From: Alkalihalophilus marmarensis DSM 21297
GTDB taxonomy: Bacteria; Bacillota; Bacilli; Bacillales; Bacillaceae_D
Reading direction: 5' to 3'
NCBI RefSeq assembly: GCF_000474275.2
Contig: NZ_ATAE01000034.1
Location: forward strand, 19,480-83,479
DNA length: 64,000 nt
The number at the start of each line of letters is the position of its first letter. Position 1 is the first letter of the stretch. Shown here piece by piece: positions 44,147 through 52,345 of the stretch. The position numbers and the translations under genes are program-made. The notes beneath the pieces are model-generated. The model was not told the origin of the DNA, did not search any database, and was given only the letters and a program-made list of their open reading frames with translations.

Positions 44147-44245
44147 ATGAAACTTTCAAACAAAGCCTTATTTATTATTATTGCGTCAGTTACAGCGTTG
44201 TATGGAATTCTTTATTGGGTAATCGGTCATTTTCTTACAACATAA
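44147..44245 (+). CDS. Tiny single-pass membrane protein (32 aa)
   Basis: ATG 44147 follows AGTATGAAGGGTGACCATC. The translation is a short basic start (MKLSNK), one hydrophobic helix of about 20 residues (ALFIIIASVTALYGILYWVI) and GHFLTT. Its own terminator (arms ATGGGTCTAAC and GTTAGACCCAT) lies at 44248-44287. Ribosome binding site, helix and terminator together argue for a real gene. Function unknown. Confidence 0.6.
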   Translation: MKLSNKALFIIIASVTALYGILYWVIGHFLTT

Positions 44246-44247
44246 TT

Positions 44248-44287
44248 TGAATGGGTCTAACATGAGGTTAGACCCATTTTTGTTTAT
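44248..44287 (+). terminator. Terminator after the 32-aa gene
   Basis: ATGGGTCTAAC-ATGAG-GTTAGACCCAT followed by TTTTGTTT. Confidence 0.8.
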
Positions 44288-44330
44288 TTTCTCAACAAGC
44301 ATCGAGTTATTTCCCCGGCAATTTGTCGAA

Positions 44331-44368
44331 AAAAACAGCCTCAACTTAAACGAGGCTGTTTCAAATAA
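44331..44368 (-). terminator. Terminator of mgtE
   Basis: On the minus strand AACAGCCTC-GTTTAAGTT-GAGGCTGTT and a T run follow the stop. Confidence 0.75.
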
Positions 44369-44370
44369 AA

Positions 44371-45735
44371 TTATAAATGCTGCAGTTGAGATAAGAATGC
44401 TGTAGCAATTCCAAAGTAAATCATTAAGGAAAAGATATCGTTAATTGTAGTGATGAGTGGACCTGAAGCAACTGCCGGGTCTACTCCAAAACGATATAAC
44501 ATAAGAGGAATAACAGTTCCTGCCAATGTACCAACAATCAACGTGATTAACAAGGAACTTCCTACAACGATCCCTAATGTTAGACTTCCTATCCATAGAG
44601 TAGCTACTAATAAAATGAGTGCTCCGCAAGTTAAGCCGATAATTATTCCAACTCTTAGCTCACGAAAGATCAATTTAAAGACTGTTTTACGGTCTACATC
44701 GCTTGTAACAATACCACGAACAACAACCGCTAGTGATTGAGTACCTGTATTACCAGTCATGCCTGCAATCATTGGCATAAAAAAGATCAGTGCCACGACT
44801 TGGTCTAGAGTTTCCTCAAAACCACTAATAATACTTCCAGATAATAAACCAATAAATAATAACAAGATAAGCCATGGGAGGCGTCTAAACGAAGCGGTTG
44901 TTGCTTTTGTGTTGAAGTCAATATCTTTACCAGAAGCTGATAGCTTTTCTATGTCTTCATTGGCTTCTCTGATAACAATATCGATGGCATCATCAACAGT
45001 GATAATCCCAAGTAGTGTATTTTGTGCATCTACAACAGGAACAGCAATGAAATCATAACGCTCGATTGTTTGTGCAACCTCTTCTTGGTCAGCATCGACT
45101 GATACAGATACAACTCGGCTGAACATGATATCTTCAATGCGCTCATCTTCATCAGCAATTAACAGATCTCGGTAAGAAACCACTCCTACCAGCTTTTTTT
45201 CCTCATTAATAACATATAAATAATAGATGTTTTCTGAGAAACTGGCATATTCTTTTAGCTTATTAACAGCTTGCCTCACTGTTTGGTTCACATGAATCCA
45301 TACAAACTGATTGTTCATTAATCCGCCTGCTGTGTCAGCTGGATAACTCATTAAAGAGCGGATTTTTTGAGAGTCTTCTTTTCTCATGACCTCTAAGAAC
45401 TCTTGGATTTTGTCTGCTGACAATTCGTTAAGTAAGTCAGCAAGGTCATCATTATCCATCAAGTTCATAACTTTTGAGGAACGTTCAATTCCAAGTTTGT
45501 GTAAAATTTCAATTTGCATTTCATACTCTAATTCCTGAATTAAATCAGCTATTTGGTCAGATGTTAAAAATGTAAGAAACTTGTGATGATGTTTTTCAGG
45601 AAGGCCTCGATATAGTTGGGCGACATCATACGGGTGCAACTCTTCTAATAACTGTTGGAGTGCCGATCGTTTCGCTTCTTTAACATACTTAATCACTAAT
45701 ACAAGTAATTGGTCTTCAGTCATATTTGCAACCAA
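44371..45735 (-). CDS. mgtE: Magnesium channel/transporter MgtE
   Basis: 454 aa from TTG 45735, chosen because GAGGTGGATGCA precedes it and the resulting LVANMTEDQ matches the usual MgtE beginning; a GTG nine bases upstream is possible. Cytoplasmic N domain (EELHPYDVAQLYRGLPEKHH) about 20-125, two CBS modules about 130-255 (YLYVINEEKKLVGVVSYRDL; FIAVPVVDAQNTLLGIITVD), then a plug helix and five membrane helices (RRLPWLILLLFIGLLSGSII; MPMIAGMTGNTGTQSLAVVV; GPLITTINDIFSLMIYFGIA). It is a Mg-gated Mg channel by homology. I see no M-box in the leader. Monocistronic. Confidence 0.95.
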   Translation of the reverse strand: MVANMTEDQLLVLVIKYVKEAKRSALQQLLEELHPYDVAQLYRGLPEKHHHKFLTFLTSDQIADLIQELEYEMQIEILHKLGIERSSKVMNLMDNDDLADLLNELSADKIQEFLEVMRKEDSQKIRSLMSYPADTAGGLMNNQFVWIHVNQTVRQAVNKLKEYASFSENIYYLYVINEEKKLVGVVSYRDLLIADEDERIEDIMFSRVVSVSVDADQEEVAQTIERYDFIAVPVVDAQNTLLGIITVDDAIDIVIREANEDIEKLSASGKDIDFNTKATTASFRRLPWLILLLFIGLLSGSIISGFEETLDQVVALIFFMPMIAGMTGNTGTQSLAVVVRGIVTSDVDRKTVFKLIFRELRVGIIIGLTCGALILLVATLWIGSLTLGIVVGSSLLITLIVGTLAGTVIPLMLYRFGVDPAVASGPLITTINDIFSLMIYFGIATAFLSQLQHL

Positions 45736-45919
45736 TGCATCCACCTCACTTCCACACCTTATATACTTTACAAAAAAAGCGTAATGATGTAAAACCCTGC
45801 TTTGTAGTTATTTACAGTATTTATTTGTATTCCCTTCAGGAGAATTGGTGAAACAACCCTACAAGAATTTTGAAATTACTAAAAATATTGAAAGTGACGC
45901 TTTTATTGGTGGTTTTACA

Positions 45920-45974
45920 TTGACGCTTGAAAATGGGCTATGCTATTATTAATCTAGATTGAAATTCATTCTCA
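45920..45974 (+). promoter_or_regulatory. Promoter and Fur box before the ferric ABC ATPase
   Basis: TTGACG (45920-45925)-N18-TATTAT (45944-45949), with TGAAATTCATTCTCA at 45960-45974 matching 11 of 14 Fur positions just downstream of the -10. Confidence 0.6.
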
Positions 45975-46000
45975 AAGAAGAGTCTGAGGGGGACTACATA

Positions 46001-47059
46001 ATGAGCTTTATCCACCTTCAAAACTTAACAAAGACGTATTCTAATGCTGGAAGTCCAGCAGTTAATCATATTGACCTATCAATTGAAAAGGGTGAAATTA
46101 TTACTCTGCTTGGTCCGAGTGGGTGCGGAAAGACCACGACGCTTCGTATGATCGCAGGATTTGAACAGCCATCAAGCGGGTCTATTCGTATTGATGATAA
46201 AGTTGTCTTTGACGAAAGTTCATATTTACCTCCGGAAAAAAGAGGGATTGGAATGGTGTTTCAAGATTATGCATTATTCCCGCACTTAACAATTGAAAAG
46301 AACGTAACGTTTGGATTGAATAAATGGAGTACGCTTAATAAAAAGAAGCGTGCTAAAGAAGTACTTGAGCTGGTTGGTTTAGCTGATTATGCTAAGCGTT
46401 TTCCTAATGAACTCTCTGGGGGACAACAGCAGCGTGTAGCTCTTGCGCGTGCTCTTGCTCCGCGTCCGAATGTGGTTTTAATGGATGAACCATTTAGTAA
46501 TTTAGATGCAGGATTGCGAGAGAGAATGCGTTATGATGTGACAGCTATTTTAAGGAAAGCCAATACAACTGCAATTATTGTTACGCATGATCAAAAGGAT
46601 GCATTTGCCGTATCAGATCGTGTGGTCGTCATGAATCAAGGTGTGATTCAGCAGATTGCATCTCCACGTGATATGTATCGCTGTCCTAAAAACTGCTTTG
46701 TTGCTCAATTTGTTGGAAAAACAAACTTATTAACAGGGACACTGTGTGAAGATATGAAACATGTAGAAACGCATATTGGGCGTGTTTGTCTGCCCTCAGA
46801 ATCTAATAAAGTCTTGGAAGATGTTCGCGTTTCGATCCGTCCTGAAGGGTGTCGTTTAGTGGAAGACGGCCGCTATTCCGGGCGTGTGGAGCGAGTAACT
46901 TACAGTGGTGAGTACCAAGAGCTTGAAGTGAGACTTGGCGATGAGCATGTGACAAATGAACCTATGATTGTCTATGCGCCTGTAGAACAGGAAATTGAGG
47001 TTGGTTCTGTTGTGTCGTTTGATATTAAGCCAGAGCTAGTTGCACTTGTTGAAGCATAA
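46001..47059 (+). CDS. Ferric iron ABC transporter ATP-binding protein (FbpC-like)
   Basis: 352 aa from ATG 46001 behind TGAGGGGGACTACATA. ABC ATPase: Walker A GPSGCGKTT, MVFQDYALFPHLTI, signature [15 protein letters not shown], Walker B VVLMDEPFSNLD, TAIIVTHDQKDAFAVSDRV. A C-terminal TOBE-type regulatory domain occupies about residues 235-352. The next two genes are its binding protein and permease. Unusually it is transcribed from its own Fur-box promoter and separated by a terminator from them. Confidence 0.88.
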   Translation: MSFIHLQNLTKTYSNAGSPAVNHIDLSIEKGEIITLLGPSGCGKTTTLRMIAGFEQPSSGSIRIDDKVVFDESSYLPPEKRGIGMVFQDYALFPHLTIEKNVTFGLNKWSTLNKKKRAKEVLELVGLADYAKRFPNELSGGQQQRVALARALAPRPNVVLMDEPFSNLDAGLRERMRYDVTAILRKANTTAIIVTHDQKDAFAVSDRVVVMNQGVIQQIASPRDMYRCPKNCFVAQFVGKTNLLTGTLCEDMKHVETHIGRVCLPSESNKVLEDVRVSIRPEGCRLVEDGRYSGRVERVTYSGEYQELEVRLGDEHVTNEPMIVYAPVEQEIEVGSVVSFDIKPELVALVEA

Positions 47060-47065
47060 AACAAA

Positions 47066-47098
47066 AAGTCCTCATTTTTCGAGGGCTTTTCTTTTTTT
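47066..47098 (+). terminator. Terminator after the fbpC-like gene
   Basis: AAAGTCCTC-ATTTTTC-GAGGGCTTTTC then T run. Confidence 0.75.
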
Positions 47099-47148
47099 AC
47101 AAAGTTTTCCGCCTGAAGTTTGATTTGTTACAAAAATATAAAAATACG

Positions 47149-47210
47149 TTGACAATGATTCTCACTCAAAGTATAGTATGGTTTGTGAGGGCAAATGAGA
47201 ATGAAAATCA
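47149..47210 (+). promoter_or_regulatory. Promoter with two Fur boxes before the ferric-binding protein
   Basis: TTGACA (47149-47154)-N17-TATAGT (47172-47177). TGACAATGATTCTCA (47150-47164, 12 of 14) covers the -35, and TGAGAATGAAAATCA (47196-47210, 11 of 14) lies downstream. Confidence 0.8.
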
Positions 47211-47244
47211 TTAGCTTAAAAAATACATAACAGGAGGAAATCTT

Positions 47245-48354
47245 ATGAATAAAGCACTAAAACTTTTTTTACTTAGTTTATTAGCACTATCTTTATTTGT
47301 AGTTGCAGCATGTGGTTCTACTGAAGAGCCAGCTGAAGATGCGCCTGCAGTTGAAGAAGATACTGAAGAATCATCGGATGAAGCAAATGAGGAAGCAGCC
47401 TTAGAAGAAACTGGTGAGCTTGTTGTTTACTCATCTCGTAATGAAAACTTCGTAAATGCTCTTTTAGAGAAATTTACAGCGGATACAGGAATTGAAGTGA
47501 AGCCGCTTCATGCTGGAGATAATGCAGTAAGCAGAATTAAAGGTGAAGCTGGAAATACACAAGCTGATGTTTTTATTTCAAACGATATCGGGGCGCTTGA
47601 AAACCTTCGTCTTGAGGGACTTTTAGAAGGATCTGATCCTGAAGGAATTGAATCAATCGATGAAAGATATCGTGCAGATGATAATTCTTGGTTCGCTTTA
47701 TCAGCACGTACACGAGTTTTAATGTATAATAAAGATCTAATTACTGAAGAAGAAATGCCGAAAACTATCGAGGAACTAACAGATCCTAAATGGCAGGGTG
47801 AGTTCGCTATTACTCGCGGAGGAAATGGTGGAATGATTGGTCATGTATCAGCGCTTCGTAATGAGTGGGGCGATGAGAAAACTAAAGAGTGGATTGCAGA
47901 TGTGAAAGATAATGCAGGAGCTATCCTTCAAGGCCACGGTGATATCCGTCGTGCGGTTGGGGCTGGTGAGTTTACATTTGGTCTAGTAAACAACTACTAC
48001 TATCACCAACAGCTTCAAGAGCCTGCTGATAACAACGTTGGAGTTATTTATCCAGATCAGGGTGAGGGAGAAATGGGAGCTGTTGTGAACGCAGCTGGAG
48101 TCGGACTTGTGAAGGATGCTCCAAATGCTCAAAGTGCTCAAGTATTCCTTGATTGGATTTTAGAAGAAGAGAATCAACGTGAATTCTCATATGAGTCACT
48201 TGAGGTTCCAATTAATCCAGAAATTGAAGCTGTAGAAGGTGCCGCAACAATCTCAGATTATAAAACACATGATATGCCGTTAAGTCAATTAGGCGAAGTG
48301 TGGGAAGATACACGTGAACTTATTGAACAAGCTGGTCTTGACCTAGACCTGTAA
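47245..48354 (+). CDS. Ferric iron-binding lipoprotein (FbpA/FutA-like)
   Basis: 369-aa family 1 binding protein. Lipobox VVAAC (Cys23), then an acidic linker of about 30 residues. The fold begins GELVVYSSRNENFVNALLEK; Fe(III)-binding tyrosines are likely in FGLVNNYYYHQQL. It collects inorganic Fe(III) outside the membrane for the permease encoded 35 bp downstream. The start follows CAGGAGGAAATCTT. Fur boxes upstream support the iron role. Confidence 0.9.
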   Translation: MNKALKLFLLSLLALSLFVVAACGSTEEPAEDAPAVEEDTEESSDEANEEAALEETGELVVYSSRNENFVNALLEKFTADTGIEVKPLHAGDNAVSRIKGEAGNTQADVFISNDIGALENLRLEGLLEGSDPEGIESIDERYRADDNSWFALSARTRVLMYNKDLITEEEMPKTIEELTDPKWQGEFAITRGGNGGMIGHVSALRNEWGDEKTKEWIADVKDNAGAILQGHGDIRRAVGAGEFTFGLVNNYYYHQQLQEPADNNVGVIYPDQGEGEMGAVVNAAGVGLVKDAPNAQSAQVFLDWILEEENQREFSYESLEVPINPEIEAVEGAATISDYKTHDMPLSQLGEVWEDTRELIEQAGLDLDL

Positions 48355-48389
48355 GAGATAATTATTGGGCGAGTGGGAGATGTGACGTC

Positions 48390-50069
48390 ATGAGTCAACA
48401 CCTAGATAACGAAAAAAATAATAGGAAAACCCCTCAGGTTGGAGACGATATGTCTCCAACCTCTCGCCGTTTATTTAAAGGGATCCGTTTCAATAGGAAT
48501 CGAGGAAGCAGGCCAGGCGGGGTTTTATTTACATTTGCAGCGTTAACCGGTTTATTAATGGCCATACCAGTCTTTTATGTCGTATGGAGATCATTGTTTG
48601 CTGGTACAGACAGGTGGATGCGCTTACTTGATACTCGGATTCCGCAGTTGATTTGGAATACGATGTCTTTAACCTTTATGGTTACTTTATTTGCGGTTTC
48701 AATCGGCGTGTTGCTGGCATGGATTGTTAATCGTACAAGTCTGCCTGGGAGGAAAATGTGGCAGTGGCTGCTTGCTCTTCCTTTAGTTATACCGCCATAC
48801 GTAGGGGCTGTTACTTATATTATTGTATTTGGGCCTAGAGGATGGCTATGGAGAGAGTGGCGTGAGAACGAGTGGCTGCTAAATGTATTCGGTGAATACC
48901 CAATTAATGTTTATTCGTTTTGGGGGGTATTTGCGGTTCTTACCTTATTCACCTATCCGTATGTATTTTTAATTGCCAGTGCTTCGCTTAGAAAAATGAA
49001 TCGGAACTATGAAGAAGTAGCAAGGTCCCAAGGAATGACGACTTCACAAATTTTTTGGAAAGTGAACATTCCATTTCTTCGTCCCGCAATTGGTGCTGGA
49101 GCTGTCCTAATTGCTTTGTATGTACTGTCTGATTTTGGTGCGATTGCGATGATGCGGTATACAACATTTACAGCAGCTATTTACTACCAAATGGGAAGTT
49201 ATGATAATGTTTCAGCTACTGTTTTAAGTGTGGTCTTAATTGTCCTTACACTAGTTATTTTGTGGATTGAATCGAGAACTAAGAAGAAACAATCGTATTA
49301 TCAAACAAGTAATACATTTAAAGAGCCTGACATTTTAAGTCTTGGAAAATGGAAATGGCCTGCCCTTATATTTGTAAGCACAATTTTCTTCATCTCGGTT
49401 ATCTTGCCGGTCATTGTCCTCATTTATTGGTCGGTTCTTGGCCTTGAGGCGGGGGCATTGGATTCAAGATTCTGGGAATATGCATGGAATAGTGTGAAGG
49501 TCTCTGGTATGGCAGCTCTCATTTGTATGATCTTAGCTCTGCCAGTAGTTTATTTACGCTCTAGGTATCCTTCCAAAGTATCTGCTATTATTGAAAAGAT
49601 GAGCTATGCAGGTTATGCGTTACCTGGAGTCATTGTAGCACTTGGAATCATCTTTATTTTTAATCAGTATATACCTATGCTTTATAATACATTTTATTTG
49701 GTGGCCATTGCTTTTGTGATTCGGTTTTTACCACAGGCAATGCAGTCAACAGATGCTTCGCTCAGCCTCATTTCTCCACGGATAGACGAGGCAGCGAGAA
49801 GCCTGGGCCAGCCTCCTTGGAAGGTCATGATTAAAGTTATTATTCCATCTATTCTGCCTGGTATCTTGGCAGGGGGCGCACTCGTATTTGTAAGCAGCAT
49901 TAAAGAGCTTCCGGCTACTTTATTACTCAGACCTCCTGGGTTTGATACACTTGCAGTACGTATTTGGGTAGAGACAAGCGAAGCCATTTACCATATGGCG
50001 GCACCCGCGGCTTTGCTTATTGTTATCGTTTCTATCATTCCTTTGCGCTATTTGCTTAAAAAGTATTAA
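48390..50069 (+). CDS. Ferric iron ABC transporter permease (FbpB-like)
   Basis: 559-aa two-module permease (fused halves, about twelve helices), usual for the FbpB type. Each half has an EAA loop: YEEVARSQGMTTSQIFWKVN near residue 210 and IDEAARSLGQPPWKVMIKVI near residue 465. A ~45-residue charged N-terminal tail precedes the first helix. The start follows GTGGGAGATGTGACGTC. It works with the binding protein upstream and the ATPase at 46001. Confidence 0.9.
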   Translation: MSQHLDNEKNNRKTPQVGDDMSPTSRRLFKGIRFNRNRGSRPGGVLFTFAALTGLLMAIPVFYVVWRSLFAGTDRWMRLLDTRIPQLIWNTMSLTFMVTLFAVSIGVLLAWIVNRTSLPGRKMWQWLLALPLVIPPYVGAVTYIIVFGPRGWLWREWRENEWLLNVFGEYPINVYSFWGVFAVLTLFTYPYVFLIASASLRKMNRNYEEVARSQGMTTSQIFWKVNIPFLRPAIGAGAVLIALYVLSDFGAIAMMRYTTFTAAIYYQMGSYDNVSATVLSVVLIVLTLVILWIESRTKKKQSYYQTSNTFKEPDILSLGKWKWPALIFVSTIFFISVILPVIVLIYWSVLGLEAGALDSRFWEYAWNSVKVSGMAALICMILALPVVYLRSRYPSKVSAIIEKMSYAGYALPGVIVALGIIFIFNQYIPMLYNTFYLVAIAFVIRFLPQAMQSTDASLSLISPRIDEAARSLGQPPWKVMIKVIIPSILPGILAGGALVFVSSIKELPATLLLRPPGFDTLAVRIWVETSEAIYHMAAPAALLIVIVSIIPLRYLLKKY

Positions 50070-50084
50070 CGATTTCCTTAGTAA

Positions 50085-50118
50085 CTTCGAAAGGGTCCTT
50101 TTTCAGGATCCTTTTTTT
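50085..50118 (+). terminator. Terminator after the ferric permease
   Basis: AAAGGGTCC-TTTTTCA-GGATCCTTT with a T run. Confidence 0.75.
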
Positions 50119-50136
50119 ATTTGACTGAAAATTTAA

Positions 50137-50185
50137 TTGACAATGAGAATCTTTTTCATTTAAAATAAAGTGAGAATAATTATCA
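50137..50185 (+). promoter_or_regulatory. Promoter with two Fur boxes before the DUF2325 gene
   Basis: TTGACA (50137-50142)-N18-TAAAAT (50161-50166). Fur-like sites are TGACAATGAGAATCT (50138-50152) and TGAGAATAATTATCA (50171-50185, 13 of 14). They flank the -10, so strong iron repression is expected. Confidence 0.8.
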
Positions 50186-50201
50186 ATGGAGGGTGTTATA
50201 A

Positions 50202-50519
50202 ATGTCTTCTTTACTAATAGTCGGAGCGGATCGTCTTGGGAGTATTCCACAGAAGCTAGAAGGGTTGGGTTTCAAACAGATTACACATGTGGATGGGAGA
50301 AAAGCGCAGATGGTAAAGAAAGAAATCCCATCTCATATTGACCTTATATTAGTTCTTACCGATTTTATTAATCATAATTTAACTTCTGTATTGAAGAAAA
50401 AGGCTGCTGAACAAAACATTCCGATTTGTTATGCGAAACGCTCATGGTGTTCTATATATCAATCAATTGGACGGTGTAATTATGGGTGTGATAAAGAGAC
50501 TCCATGTCCATTTAAATAA
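50202..50519 (+). CDS. DUF2325 family protein, iron-linked
   Basis: 105 aa, begins MSSLLIVGADRLGSIPQKLE, a Rossmann-like DUF2325 fold, and ends in a cysteine-rich stretch (CYAKRSWCSIYQ, then CNYGCDKETPC) with five Cys in about 28 residues that might bind a metal or Fe-S cluster. Family function is not established to my knowledge. Two Fur boxes in front and the ferric transporter upstream place it in the iron response. The next gene follows after 23 bp and is likely cotranscribed. The start follows GGAGGGTGTTATAA. Confidence 0.78.
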   Translation: MSSLLIVGADRLGSIPQKLEGLGFKQITHVDGRKAQMVKKEIPSHIDLILVLTDFINHNLTSVLKKKAAEQNIPICYAKRSWCSIYQSIGRCNYGCDKETPCPFK

Positions 50520-50542
50520 CCAAAAAGTGAGGTGGAATGAAG

Positions 50543-51106
50543 ATGGTTAATACGAACCTTCAACTGATATATTCGGAATATAAATTGTCTCAGCGTTTAT
50601 TAAATAGCATTCATAAAGTAGTGAATAAAATTGTTAAAGAGTATTGTCTCCAACCAGTTGAAGAACGTCACGTAGTTACATTATTGAAATTGATTACTAC
50701 ATATAAAAGAGACCTTGATAAAAGTTTATTTGCTACTATAAAGGAGTACATTGAAGTGTTAGCTGTTTTAGTGGACCATTTGATCTTTGTACTTACTGAA
50801 ATAGATGGCGACGTTCAAATTGAAGGAGTTGGAAATGACCTTTGCGTGGTTCAAGAGGTAAATGGAAAGGTCAATCTTAAAAAGATGGTTGTTCAAGCAG
50901 ATCCACAAAAAGTTTCAATTTATTTAAAGGAGTTAAGAAAGATTGGGATAAAAGTGTGTGATGAAGGCGATTTAACTCTTGAGGTTATCGATATGATAAG
51001 TGGCAAAAGATATACCGGTCTGCAAGATACGGGTTATATTCATCAAGAGGTATATCCTTATCAGACCACAAATTTAATAGCCGAAATAAACCATTTTTGT
51101 TCATAA
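50543..51106 (+). CDS. Hypothetical protein in the iron-linked DUF2325 unit (187 aa)
   Basis: 187 aa from ATG 50543 (ATG 50537 also in frame; GTGAGGTGG spacing favours the second). No family recognised. The N-terminal ~95 residues look all-helical (LSQRLLNSIHKVVNKIVKEY; LIFVLTEIDGDV). The C-terminal half looks like alternating strands and helices (VQADPQKVSIYLKELRKIGI), ending with three aromatic/His-rich stretches. No membrane segment. It is 23 bp after a Fur-box-controlled gene and is closed by a terminator overlapping its last codons. Confidence 0.68.
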   Translation: MVNTNLQLIYSEYKLSQRLLNSIHKVVNKIVKEYCLQPVEERHVVTLLKLITTYKRDLDKSLFATIKEYIEVLAVLVDHLIFVLTEIDGDVQIEGVGNDLCVVQEVNGKVNLKKMVVQADPQKVSIYLKELRKIGIKVCDEGDLTLEVIDMISGKRYTGLQDTGYIHQEVYPYQTTNLIAEINHFCS

Positions 51107-51127
51107 TGAAAAATGGTTTATTTTTTT
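51084..51127 (+). terminator. Terminator overlapping the end of the 187-aa gene
   Basis: AATAAACCATTTTT pairs with AAAAATGGTTTATT, followed by seven T. Confidence 0.8.
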
Positions 51128-51295
51128 GTTGCTTTATATACTATTTTCAAGTCTTTTTACATAGGAATATTTTATAAAGAGGCACAGAACAGGAACATAT
51201 AGGACTGCTTTTTCATACAATCAATAAGGTACAAGAAAAATACCCAAAAAGGCTAGACAATACTTAATAAATGTGACAAAATAAAGTTGCCCTAA

Positions 51296-51345
51296 GACAA
51301 AATAGTTTTCCTTGGTGAAGAAAAGAGGCTATTTTTTTGTCCTAT
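51296..51345 (+). promoter_or_regulatory. Long leader hairpin before the manganese-type binding protein
   Basis: GACAAAATAGTTTTC (51296-51310) can pair with GAAAA...CTATTTTTTTGTC (51318-51341), followed by another T-rich run. It lies about 60 bp before the start codon of the lipoprotein gene and could be a terminator of stray transcription or an attenuator. I see no known riboswitch fold. The strand AAGGAAAACT read in reverse at 51301-51313 resembles part of an MntR box, weakly. Confidence 0.45.
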
Positions 51346-51402
51346 TTTTTGCCTGTACACAACTTTTTTAGTGAGAGTAAAAATCGAGAAAGGATGATGA
51401 GA

Positions 51403-52299
51403 GTGCGTAAGTGGTTTTTTGCTTTAGTTGTTTTATTGATGAGTCTATTTGTTGCGGCGTGTGGAGAAAATGGTGAAAGTGAAGGAAATGGCGAGTTAAA
51501 GGTCGTTACGAGCTTTTCGATCTTAGCTGATATTACAAAGAATGTGACCGGGGACCTTGCTGCTGTTGAGTACTTGGTACCTATCGGCGAAGAACCTCAT
51601 GGATATGAACCTATTCCGAGTGATTTTCAGAAGGCCAGTGATTCCTCTGTCTTTTATGTGAATGGTTTAGGCCTTGAGGAGTGGCTAGAGCGGCTGGTTG
51701 CGAATGCTGGTGATGCTGAAATTGTTACAGTTTCTGATGGGATTGATGTAATTCCAGTGGATGGTACGGATGAGGATGACCCCCATGCATGGTTAGATGT
51801 TAAAAATGTGATAGCTTATGTAGAGAATATTCGTGATGATTTAATGGAGAGAGATCCTGATAATGCTGAGGCGTATGAGGCTAATGCTGAAGCCTATATT
51901 CAGGAATTAACTGAATTAGATGAATGGATTAGTGAAGAATCAGAAGAAATTCCAGAAGATAAACGAACCATTGTAATAAGTGAAAATGCGTTTAAATACT
52001 TTGGTGCAGCCTATGGGTATGAAACAATTGGAATCTGGGAATTAAATTCCCATGAAGAAGGGACGCCTGGCCAAATTTCTCGAGTAGTAGATTTGATTGA
52101 GGAAAAAGAGATTCCGGCAGTCTTCTTAGAAACAACGATTGACAGCCGTTTTATGGATACTGTTTCTAGTAATGCTGGTGTAGAGATTGCAGGTGAGGTT
52201 TACACAGATGCGATCGGGGCTGACGGCAGCGGGGCAGAAACATATGTAGATATGATGAAGCATAATGTAAACACTTTTATAGAAGGCTTAAAGAATTAA
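51403..52299 (+). CDS. Metal-binding lipoprotein, manganese type (MntA/PsaA-like)
   Basis: 298 aa from GTG 51403; the two ATGs at 51394 and 51397 lie too close to AGAAAGG, which fits the GTG. Lipobox VAAC near residue 20. Cluster A-I binding protein with ligands His in GEEPHGYEPIPSDF, His in DPHAWLDV, Glu in SENAFKYFGAAYG and Asp in VYTDAIGADG. The Glu where zinc binders have His, and GIWELNSHEEGTPGQI, match the Mn/Fe (PsaA/MntA) subgroup; there is no His-rich loop. No permease or ATPase gene is adjacent, so the rest of the transporter must be elsewhere. A terminator follows. Confidence 0.85.
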   Translation: MRKWFFALVVLLMSLFVAACGENGESEGNGELKVVTSFSILADITKNVTGDLAAVEYLVPIGEEPHGYEPIPSDFQKASDSSVFYVNGLGLEEWLERLVANAGDAEIVTVSDGIDVIPVDGTDEDDPHAWLDVKNVIAYVENIRDDLMERDPDNAEAYEANAEAYIQELTELDEWISEESEEIPEDKRTIVISENAFKYFGAAYGYETIGIWELNSHEEGTPGQISRVVDLIEEKEIPAVFLETTIDSRFMDTVSSNAGVEIAGEVYTDAIGADGSGAETYVDMMKHNVNTFIEGLKN

Positions 52300-52303
52300 A
52301 GAT

Positions 52304-52339
52304 GAACCCTCCAATTCATTATAGGATTGGAGGGTTTTT
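52304..52339. terminator. Terminator after the metal-binding lipoprotein
   Basis: AACCCTCCAAT pairs with ATTGGAGGGTT, then TTTA. It lies between convergent genes. Confidence 0.75.
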
Positions 52340-52345
52340 ATCTGC

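Noticed and set aside
44450..45058. Long rightward open frames opposite mgtE
   Set aside because: They lie entirely inside mgtE, lack ribosome binding sites, and the mgtE frame is a full match to a known family.
45745..45900. M-box magnesium riboswitch before mgtE
   Set aside because: The leader is only AT-rich; none of the M-box conserved stems or sequences can be seen.
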